A DNA stretch of 5,342 nt, taken from positions 1 through 5,342 of the forward strand of contig JAEZJB010000108.1 of the NCBI GenBank assembly GCA_023415845.1, written 5' to 3'. A model generated the notes under the pieces. That model was not told where the DNA came from. It worked only from the letters and a program-made list of their open reading frames with translations, and did not search any database. Within the stretch, counting starts at the first letter, position 1; each line of letters opens with the position of its first letter. A program made the position numbers and the translations under genes. The DNA comes from Chloroflexota bacterium (GTDB lineage: Bacteria; Chloroflexota; Chloroflexia; Thermomicrobiales; UBA6265). This document shows positions 1 to 4,545 of the stretch, piece after piece.

Positions 1-1044
1 CCCGAACACCGGCGCGAGGAAATCCTCTCGTTCATCGATAGCGGCCTGGAAGACATCTCCATCTCCCGCCAGGCACTTCGCGGCCGGGGCTGGGGCGTGC
101 CGGTGCCCGACGACCCTAATCAGGTCATGTACGTCTGGGTCGATGCCCTCTCCAACTACATCACCGCCCTCGACTACGCCGACGATGGCGAGCTCTACGA
201 GCGGTTCTGGGTGGAATCGCCCAACCGCGTTCATGTTGTCGGCAAGGACATCATCCGCTTCCACGCCGTCTTCTGGCCGGCCTTCCTGATGTCAGCCGGA
301 CTGCCCCTGCCAACCGTCATCAACGTCCACGAGTTCCTCATGGTCGATGGCGAGAAGATCTCCAAGAGCAGGGGTAATACCGTCGATCCGGTTGAGCTTG
401 CCGCCATCTATGGCATCGACGCCCTCCGCTACTGGCTGCTCCGGGAAATGCCGCGCACCGGTGACGGCAACTTCTCTCACGAGCGCCTCATCACCCGCTA
501 CAATGAAGACCTCGGCAACGATCTCGGCAACCTCGTCAACCGCTCCGTCAGCATGCTCCACCGCTACCGCCAGGGCATCGTCCCACGCGTCGCGGCTGTC
601 ACCGATGGCGAAACCGAACTGGCCCGGGTGGCCGATGGGCTCGAGAGCCGGGTGGCGTCCGCCCTCGACGCCTTCGACTTCCGCGAAGCCATTGCCGCCA
701 TCTGGCAACTCGTGACCGCCGCCAACAAGTACATCGACGACACGAAGCCGTGGGTGCTGGCCAAGGCGGCGAAGAATGGCGACAAAACCGCCGCTGCCGA
801 ACTCGACCTGGTGCTGGCCAATCTGCTCGAGACGATCCGGCTGCTCGCCGTCCATCTCTCGCCAGTCATCCCCGATGGTGCCGCCCGCATCGCCCGCCAG
901 GTCGGCTTCGAACTCGGTAGCGTCTCCGACGACAGTCTGGCCTCCCTGCAGTGGAATGGCGCGCTGGCCGACCGCGAGGTCCCGGCCGCCTCACCGATCT
1001 TCCCCAAGATCGAGGTGGAAGAAGTGATCGCGGACGAGGAGTAA
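1..1044 (+). CDS. metG: Methionyl-tRNA synthetase, C-terminal part (5' end outside window)
   Basis: Cytosolic class I aminoacyl-tRNA synthetase that charges tRNA-Met with methionine using ATP. The frame is open from base 1 and gives 347 residues before TAA at 1042-1044, so the N-terminal half, including the HIGH motif, lies upstream. Visible landmarks: a DISISRQ stretch followed by WGVPVP near residues 18-35, then YVWVDALSNYITA, typical of the MetRS catalytic core. The KMSKS signature is present as KISKS (residues 119-123, bases 355-369), and YNEDLGNDLGNLVNR begins the helical anticodon-binding domain, which also contains KYIDDTKPW. The protein ends in an acidic tail soon after this domain, with no appended C-terminal tRNA-binding (Trbp111-like) domain, so it is the short form. 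The GTG at 97 is an internal valine codon, not a start. The family call is firm from the motifs. Confidence 0.96.
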   Translation, partial: PEHRREEILSFIDSGLEDISISRQALRGRGWGVPVPDDPNQVMYVWVDALSNYITALDYADDGELYERFWVESPNRVHVVGKDIIRFHAVFWPAFLMSAGLPLPTVINVHEFLMVDGEKISKSRGNTVDPVELAAIYGIDALRYWLLREMPRTGDGNFSHERLITRYNEDLGNDLGNLVNRSVSMLHRYRQGIVPRVAAVTDGETELARVADGLESRVASALDAFDFREAIAAIWQLVTAANKYIDDTKPWVLAKAAKNGDKTAAAELDLVLANLLETIRLLAVHLSPVIPDGAARIARQVGFELGSVSDDSLASLQWNGALADREVPAASPIFPKIEVEEVIADEE

Positions 1045-1096
1045 CCTGTCTCGGACGTCGCAGGGCCATGAGTGGGCCAGTCCATGCGAACGAACG

Positions 1097-1121
1097 TGGG
1101 ATGGTCATCGTGGCCATCCCG
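1097..1121 (+). terminator. Stem-loop after metG, possible terminator without U-tract
   Basis: Bases 1098-1107 (gggatggtca) pair with 1111-1120 (tggccatccc) around a 3-nt loop (tcg). This gives ten pairs including one G-U, with a further possible U-G at 1097/1121. It lies 52 nt past the metG stop and 12 nt before the Shine-Dalgarno of the next gene. No T-run follows, so it could be a U-less terminator, an RNA-stabilising 3' end, or part of the 5' leader of the SDR gene. The pairing is seen directly; the role is inferred. Confidence 0.4.
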
Positions 1122-1132
1122 ACCACACGAAT

Positions 1133-1136
1133 GAGG
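1133..1136 (+). promoter_or_regulatory. Shine-Dalgarno of the SDR gene
   Basis: GAGG lies 5 nt upstream of the ATG at 1142, an acceptable spacing. It supports that start over other in-frame codons. Confidence 0.65.
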
Positions 1137-1141
1137 ATGAC

Positions 1142-1939
1142 ATGAGCTACGAAGATTTTTCCGGCAAGGTCGCGTTGGTCACCGGTGCCGGATCCGGTAT
1201 CGGCAAGGGCGCCGCGCTCGACCTCGGTCGCCGTGGAGCGAAGGTCGGCGTTCTCGCCCGCCAGCAGGACCGCATCGACGCTGTCGTCAATGAGATCAGG
1301 GCGGCCGGTGGCGAGGCAATCGGTCTCGTCGCCGACGTCAAGAGCCAGGAGCAGATTGAAGCCGCATTCAAGCAGGTCGACGACACCTGGGGGCGCCTCG
1401 ACTGCGTGGTCGCCAATGCCGGCAAGAATGGCGTCTTCGCCCCGCTCGACGACCTCACCCTCGACGAGTGGAACGACACCATCGCCACGAATCTCACCAG
1501 TACCTTCCTCACTGTCCGCTCCAGCCTCCCCTATTTCCGCAAGACCGGCGGCGGCTCGATCGTTGTCGTCTCCTCGGTCAATGGGTCCCGCACGTTCAAT
1601 TACTCGGGAGCGGTCGCCTATTCGGTCTCCAAGGGTGGCCAGGTCACCTTCGTCAAGATGGTGACCAACGAACTCGCCCAGCAGAAGATCCGCATTAACG
1701 TCATCTGCCCTGGTGCCATCGACACCAACATCAACACAGAAGGCACCTTCCCCCGCAACGTCGACAGGATTCGCATCCCGGCGGAGTTCCCTGCTGGTGT
1801 CAAGCCCCTGACGGACAACGTCCCCGGCACCATTGAGGAAATCGGCAGGACCATCTCCTTCCTCCTCTCCGACGACGCGGCGCATATCTCCGGTACCGAG
1901 CTCTGGTTCGACGCGGGCACCAGCCTCCTCGTCGGATAA
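1142..1939 (+). CDS. Short-chain dehydrogenase/reductase (SDR), classical type
   Basis: A 265-residue NAD(P)-dependent oxidoreductase of the classical SDR family, cytosolic, with a Rossmann fold. Motifs in order: cofactor loop TGAGSGIG (residues 14-21); an Arg after the second strand (VLAR, R40), which in this family tends to favour NADP(H); ADV (64-66) contacting the adenine; NAG (92-94); structural/catalytic N117; catalytic serine most likely S145 in VVSSVNGS; and Y160-x-x-x-K164 (YSVSK). S145 and Y160 are 15 residues apart, slightly more than the 13 of FabG-type enzymes. The C-terminus has the usual S-G-T-E-L-W-F-D-A-G-T pattern. Length is normal for the family. The start is fixed by GAGG five bases upstream. 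The substrate cannot be told from sequence: 3-oxoacyl-ACP reductase, sugar dehydrogenase and other SDR roles all look alike. It is probably its own transcription unit, since hairpins lie on both sides. Confidence 0.92.
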   Translation: MSYEDFSGKVALVTGAGSGIGKGAALDLGRRGAKVGVLARQQDRIDAVVNEIRAAGGEAIGLVADVKSQEQIEAAFKQVDDTWGRLDCVVANAGKNGVFAPLDDLTLDEWNDTIATNLTSTFLTVRSSLPYFRKTGGGSIVVVSSVNGSRTFNYSGAVAYSVSKGGQVTFVKMVTNELAQQKIRINVICPGAIDTNINTEGTFPRNVDRIRIPAEFPAGVKPLTDNVPGTIEEIGRTISFLLSDDAAHISGTELWFDAGTSLLVG

Positions 1940-1969
1940 CGCCCCGGCGCTACTTCAAAAGCACGAATG

Positions 1970-2007
1970 GCAACGGACCAGCAAGCTTCTGTTTGCTGGT
2001 CCGTTGC
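1970..2007 (+). terminator. 15-bp perfect stem-loop after the SDR gene
   Basis: Bases 1970-1984 (gcaacggaccagcaa) are perfectly complementary to 1993-2007 (ttgctggtccgttgc) with an 8-nt loop. The stem starts 31 nt after the SDR stop codon. What follows (gttctgtc) is only mildly T-rich, so this is not a textbook intrinsic terminator, but position and stem strength make 3'-end formation the best guess. Confidence 0.6.
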
Positions 2008-2040
2008 GTTCTGTCAATCCGGCGGTCGGTGATGATGGGA

Positions 2041-2077
2041 ATGTCCGTTCGCTCACGACAAAAAAGCGAACGTACAT
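2041..2077. promoter_or_regulatory. Imperfect dyad with A-rich centre; possible operator or leader hairpin
   Basis: Bases 2041-2053 (atgtccgttcgct) pair with 2065-2077 (agcgaacgtacat) at 12 of 13 positions; the only mismatch is 2045/2073. The 11-nt centre ends in a run of A. This could be a binding site for a dimeric regulator, because it lies just upstream of the structured leader of the SH3b/M23 gene, or a hairpin in that transcript. TACATC at 2073-2078 could be a poor -10 element inside the right arm, but no good -35 goes with it. The dyad is seen; its function is not established. Confidence 0.45.
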
Positions 2078-2104
2078 CTGGTAGGAGTGGCCGTTCACCA
2101 TAGA

Positions 2105-2262
2105 CAATCGGTGTACGCCCCGGTTGGCACGGAGGGATGTGGTGGATGGAGCACCGCCCGGATGGAACCGTGCCAACCAGCAAATCGGGGCAACCACCGC
2201 GAACGGAAGGCGCTTGCGCCAACCGCCGCGGCAACAGGGGTGGATTTCCGCCTCACCGATTG
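2105..2262 (+). ncRNA. Candidate structured leader RNA (riboswitch-like multibranch fold), class unknown
   Basis: This stretch closes on itself. P1: 2105-2113 (caatcggtg) with 2254-2262 (caccgattg), nine perfect pairs. P2: 2117-2121 (gcccc) with 2187-2191 (ggggc). P3, stacked directly on P2: 2122-2132 (ggttggcacgg) with 2168-2178 (ccgtgccaacc), eleven perfect pairs; its inside carries two copies of ggatgga (2144-2150, 2160-2166). P4: 2197-2201 with 2227-2231, then cgg/ccg (2204-2206, 2223-2225), a symmetric AA/AA internal loop, and ggcg/cgcc around loop cttg. P5: 2239-2243 with 2248-2252 around loop attt, abutting P1. It lies upstream of, and in the same direction as, the SH3b/M23 gene. No convincing protein is encoded here. 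I looked for the conserved cores of ydaO (c-di-AMP), GEMM (c-di-GMP), SAM-I and cobalamin riboswitches and saw none. High GC makes chance helices easier, so the fold needs covariation support. Confidence 0.45.
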
Positions 2263-2268
2263 CCCTGA

Positions 2269-2292
2269 TCGACCGGGATAACACCCGATCGA
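2269..2292 (+). other. Hairpin between the structured leader domain and the leader ORF
   Basis: tcga (2269-2272) and cggg (2274-2277) pair with cccg (2284-2287) and tcga (2289-2292), separated by one C/A mismatch, around the loop ataaca. It sits 6 nt after P1 closes and 8 nt before the leader-ORF Shine-Dalgarno, where an expression platform would be expected. Stability is modest. Confidence 0.3.
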
Positions 2293-2300
2293 CGTCGCTC

Positions 2301-2307
2301 GGGGGAG
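2301..2307 (+). promoter_or_regulatory. Shine-Dalgarno of the leader ORF
   Basis: GGGGGAG ends 9 nt before ATG 2317, a usable Shine-Dalgarno and spacing. GGGAG (2303-2307) is also complementary to CTCCC at 2369-2373, the strand that otherwise covers the downstream Shine-Dalgarno, so alternative pairing between the two sites is possible. Confidence 0.4.
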
Positions 2308-2316
2308 AAACGACAA

Positions 2317-2391
2317 ATGATGGGTGGGCGAACGTCGGCTGTGGCATCTTCGGGTGTCCGATGCTCGCCTCCCATCGGGGGGAAGGCATGA
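2317..2391 (+). CDS. Short leader ORF (24 codons) coupled to the SH3b/M23 gene by ATGA overlap
   Basis: ATG at 2317, followed at once by a second ATG at 2320, opens a 24-codon frame ending at TGA 2389-2391. This TGA overlaps the ATG of the next gene (2388-2390) as ATGA, the usual arrangement for translational coupling. The peptide begins MMGGRTSAVASSG and ends SPPIGGKA. It is rich in Gly and Ser, has one Cys, no membrane segment and no recognisable domain. A GGGGGAG Shine-Dalgarno stands 9 nt upstream. Ribosomes reading it would pass through the hairpin that covers the Shine-Dalgarno of the SH3b/M23 gene and could open it, so I infer a regulatory leader peptide rather than a functional product. 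It could also be a chance frame: 24 codons is short, and only position, Shine-Dalgarno and overlap support it. Confidence 0.4.
   Translation: MMGGRTSAVASSGVRCSPPIGGKA
2368..2382 (+). promoter_or_regulatory. Shine-Dalgarno of the SH3b/M23 gene, held in a hairpin
   Basis: The G-rich Shine-Dalgarno tract (2377-2386, ggggggaagg) lies just before ATG 2388. Its first six G pair with cctccc (2368-2373) over a 3-nt loop (atc), with one G-U pair. This short hairpin would hide the ribosome site unless it is opened by leader translation or by alternative pairing of 2369-2373 with 2303-2307. The tract also decides the start at 2388. Confidence 0.5.
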
Positions 2392-4334
2392 ACACGTTCC
2401 GCACGTCCGGTTTCGGTCGCCAGTCGGCTGGAATCATCGTCGCCATCATGATGGTGTTGGGGCTGCTGGCACCGAGTGTTGCCGTCGCCGATGGTGGGGT
2501 ACCAATTACCGGTACTGCCGTCATCGCGAACGCAGATGGCCAGAATGTCAGGCTTCGCGAGGCTCCCAGCCGCGACGCCACCGAAATCTCTCGCTTCGCC
2601 GAAGGCACCGAAGTCGAGATCGTCGATGGTCCGGTTTCCGGCGACGATGCGATCTGGTACGAGGTCGAAGTCGAAAGCGAAGTCGGGTTCATGGATGCCG
2701 ATTTCCTTGAGCCAGCTGATGGCGTTCCCACCACACCCCCCACGTCAACCCCGGGAACTCCTTCTGGTCCAGTCAGTGGCCAGGCAACCGTCACCGAGAA
2801 TGTCCACGTTCGCTCGGGTCCGAGCACGTCCGACTCGATCGTCGTCACGCTCCAGTCCGGAGCGGTGGTTACGCTGACTGGTGCTGAGCGAAATGGCTTC
2901 GTTTCGGTCTCGGCTGCCGGTGGCGACGGATGGGGCGCTCGCGAGTTCCTGACCCCGGTTGGCTCGAATCCTGCCCCGACCCCGGTCCCGACCGAGCCAC
3001 AGACTCCCACCGCCACGGCTACCCCGGCAGACACCCTCCGCTACGTGCTCGAGACTGTTCACCTGCGTAGCGGCCCCGCCGAGAGCTACGAGTCACTTGG
3101 CACGCTGCCGGTCGGCACGGAACTGATGTTGCTTGGTCCGGTCGAGGGCGAATTCGCCAAGGTCTATTCACCTTTGGGTGCCGGTTGGGTCTACACCCAG
3201 GTTATCGGTCCGGTGAACCCGGGACCGACCGCCACCTCGACCGTCACTCCTGGTGTGACCCCGACCCCCACGGCCACGGTCACCGAAACTCCCGGCCAGA
3301 CCGGCACGTGGTACACCCAGGTGGACACCCATCTGCGTGAGGCAGCCTCGGCAGATTCAGCATCGATCGTCTTCATGGCTGCCGGTGTGCCGGTCCAGCT
3401 CCAGGGCGAGGAATCGAATGGCTTTGTCCGGGTCAGTACGGTGTTTGGCGAAGGATGGGTCGCGCTCTCCGACATCGGGGACTATCAGCCGGGCACGACA
3501 CCAACCGTCACACCCACGACTCCGCCGGTGACGCCGACCGCCACGGTGCCTGCAACCCAGGCACCGACCGAGACCGTCACCCCGACGACCACTCCTGGTC
3601 AGGCGGTGTCACGCTGGACGACGGAGAACGTCAACCTGCGAGCCGAAGCGGATCCAGGCTCCTCGTCCCTGGGCGTAATCGCTGCTGGCACCGAGGTTCA
3701 GTTCACCGGTGAAGTCGCCAACGACTTCTCCCGCGTTGAGACGAGTCTCGGCACCGGCTGGATTGCCTCGGCTTTCCTCTCGGAGACCGCTCCAACGCCG
3801 ACTCCGCCACCGACCCCGACGGAAGAGCCGTCCGGAGCCCTGCTCTCCTGGCCGGTGAGCGGCGGCGAGTGGCGCGTGTTGCAGGGCTACAACGGTTCAT
3901 CGCACCAGAACCGCTCGTCGACCTGGCAGTACCTCTATTCGCTCGACCTCGTTCGGACCGATGGCTCAACGGTCGGACAACCGGTCTACGCTCCAGCTGA
4001 CGGCGTCGTGCGCTGGATCGATGAAGCCAACGGTGGTGGTTCGATCTATCTCGGTGATGGGCTCGCGTTTGCCTGGTTCCACACCATCGTCGATCCCTCC
4101 GTCGTCGAAGGTGGAACGGTCACCAAGGGTCAGCAGATCGGCACCATTGCACCCGCCGGTGTGGCTGGCGGTGGGTCAACCCCACACCTGCACATCACCA
4201 TGTGGGAAACCGATGACGAAGGCAACTGGAGTCGCCGAGCGGTTCCGTTCACGGGTGAACTTGCTCTGGAGAGCGAGAACTTCCCCTCCGACGGTAGTGC
4301 CTACCAGTGGACCGGTACCATCATCGTGCCGTAG
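2388..4334 (+). CDS. Secreted protein with five SH3b repeats and a C-terminal M23/LytM-like domain
   Basis: A 648-residue exported protein, probably bound to the cell wall. Residues 1-34 form a signal peptide: basic n-region (R5, R11), hydrophobic core IIVAIMMVLGLLAPS, cleavage after AVA (34/35). Five bacterial SH3 domains follow at about 42-108, 132-190, 217-274, 307-364 and 408-465, each opening with a (N/T/D)-x-x-(L/V)-R pattern; SH3b domains generally bind peptidoglycan peptides. They are joined by Pro/Thr-rich linkers (109-130, 191-215, 275-305, 366-405, 466-482). The last part, about 485-648, is M23-like: YSLDL with D520, APADGVV (535-541), AWFHT with H565, and PHLHITMW with H600 and H602. 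In the usual HxGxD motif the first His should be residue 516, which is Leu here, so the zinc site is altered; H506 might substitute. Endopeptidase activity is therefore uncertain. The start at ATG 2388 is chosen over in-frame upstream codons (GTG 2124, ATG 2361) because it directly precedes the signal peptide and has a G-rich Shine-Dalgarno. A long structured leader precedes it. Confidence 0.9.
   Translation: MNTFRTSGFGRQSAGIIVAIMMVLGLLAPSVAVADGGVPITGTAVIANADGQNVRLREAPSRDATEISRFAEGTEVEIVDGPVSGDDAIWYEVEVESEVGFMDADFLEPADGVPTTPPTSTPGTPSGPVSGQATVTENVHVRSGPSTSDSIVVTLQSGAVVTLTGAERNGFVSVSAAGGDGWGAREFLTPVGSNPAPTPVPTEPQTPTATATPADTLRYVLETVHLRSGPAESYESLGTLPVGTELMLLGPVEGEFAKVYSPLGAGWVYTQVIGPVNPGPTATSTVTPGVTPTPTATVTETPGQTGTWYTQVDTHLREAASADSASIVFMAAGVPVQLQGEESNGFVRVSTVFGEGWVALSDIGDYQPGTTPTVTPTTPPVTPTATVPATQAPTETVTPTTTPGQAVSRWTTENVNLRAEADPGSSSLGVIAAGTEVQFTGEVANDFSRVETSLGTGWIASAFLSETAPTPTPPPTPTEEPSGALLSWPVSGGEWRVLQGYNGSSHQNRSSTWQYLYSLDLVRTDGSTVGQPVYAPADGVVRWIDEANGGGSIYLGDGLAFAWFHTIVDPSVVEGGTVTKGQQIGTIAPAGVAGGGSTPHLHITMWETDDEGNWSRRAVPFTGELALESENFPSDGSAYQWTGTIIVP
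2511..3782 (+). repeat. Five tandem SH3b-coding units with Pro/Thr linkers
   Basis: Five diverged copies of an SH3b unit of about 55-65 residues, four spaced linkers between them. Copy signatures: NVRLREAP (53-60), NVHVRSGP (138-145), TVHLRSGP (223-230), DTHLREAA (313-320) and NVNLRAEA (414-421). Copies 2 and 3 are the most alike at the opening motif. Most copies have a G-x-G-W/G-x-x-W turn near the end (GDGWGA, GAGWVY, GEGWVA, GTGWIA); copy 1 lacks the Trp and has an acidic segment instead. This is amplification at protein level, not exact DNA repeats. Confidence 0.8.
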
Positions 4335-4347
4335 GCGAGCCAGTACC

Positions 4348-4380
4348 GTGATGGACGCACTGGTGAGAGTCCGTCATCAC
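4348..4380 (+). terminator. Bulged stem-loop after the SH3b/M23 gene
   Basis: gtgatg (4348-4353) pairs with catcac (4375-4380), and gac (4354-4356) with gtc (4369-4371), leaving a 3-nt bulge (4372-4374) and a 12-nt loop. It begins 14 nt after the stop codon. There is no U-tract. It may form the 3' end of the mRNA alone or with the stronger hairpin downstream. Confidence 0.35.
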
Positions 4381-4434
4381 CTCGGTGGCCATTGCGGTTG
4401 CCAACCGGGTGGGAGGCACTCTGGTTCGAGCCAG

Positions 4435-4440
4435 TACAAT
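4435..4440 (+). promoter_or_regulatory. Possible -10 element (TACAAT) upstream of the MFS gene
   Basis: TACAAT is one base from TATAAT. No -35 element lies at 16-18 nt; TTGCCA (4398-4403) resembles one but is 31 nt away. If used, transcription would start near 4447, which would put the 17-bp hairpin inside the 5' leader of the MFS gene. Confidence 0.2.
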
Positions 4441-4455
4441 GGTCAGACTTGAATG

Positions 4456-4496
4456 ACGATACCAGGGCGCGAGTGACTTTCGCGCCCTGGTATCGT
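4456..4496 (+). terminator. 17-bp perfect stem-loop between the SH3b/M23 and MFS genes
   Basis: Bases 4456-4472 (acgataccagggcgcga) are the exact reverse complement of 4480-4496 (tcgcgccctggtatcgt), with a 7-nt loop (gtgactt). It is the strongest hairpin of the window. It lies 121 nt after the preceding stop and 49 nt before the MFS start. No T-run flanks it on either strand. Terminator is the most likely reading; an attenuator or mRNA-stability element in the MFS leader is the alternative. Confidence 0.55.
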
Positions 4497-4500
4497 GCTC

Positions 4501-4520
4501 CCGGCATCACCACCTGCCGG
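4501..4520 (+). other. Small hairpin just upstream of the MFS start
   Basis: ccggca (4501-4506) pairs perfectly with tgccgg (4515-4520) around an 8-nt loop. It begins 4 nt after the 17-bp stem and ends 25 nt before ATG 4546. It may be part of a tandem 3'-end structure or affect translation of the MFS gene. Confidence 0.3.
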
Positions 4521-4545
4521 CTAGTGGAAACGCGACCTCTGCCTC

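Noticed and set aside
97..99. GTG as the start of the synthetase gene
   Set aside because: The same frame is open to base 1 and encodes conserved MetRS sequence (DISISRQ, WGVPVP) upstream of this codon, so it is an internal valine.
866..1885. Long minus-strand ORF of 339 codons opposite metG and the SDR gene
   Set aside because: It is a shadow frame of two genes with full motif support on the + strand, shows no domain of its own, and crosses the intergenic region without a plausible start site.
1993..2036. Promoter with TTGCTG or TTGCGT as -35
   Set aside because: No -10-like hexamer lies at 16-18 nt from either; the nearest candidates are 14 or 21 nt away.
2105..2262. Known riboswitch class (ydaO c-di-AMP, GEMM c-di-GMP, SAM-I, cobalamin)
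   Set aside because: The gene context made ydaO attractive, but its conserved core segments are not present, nor are the hallmark segments of the other classes. A by-eye check can miss divergent members.
2087..2281. 64-codon + strand ORF in the SDR to SH3b/M23 gap
   Set aside because: The GTG start has no spaced Shine-Dalgarno, the product has no recognisable feature, and the region is better explained by RNA pairing.
2124..2387. N-terminal extension of the SH3b/M23 protein from GTG 2124 (88 extra residues)
   Set aside because: The extension would place a polar, low-complexity segment in front of an obvious signal peptide and runs through the folded leader. ATG 2388 has a G-rich Shine-Dalgarno and directly opens the signal peptide.
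1955..3034. Long minus-strand ORF of 359 codons opposite the leader and the SH3b coding region
   Set aside because: Its composition mirrors the Pro/Thr linkers and SH3b repeats of the + strand gene, and no signal or domain is visible.
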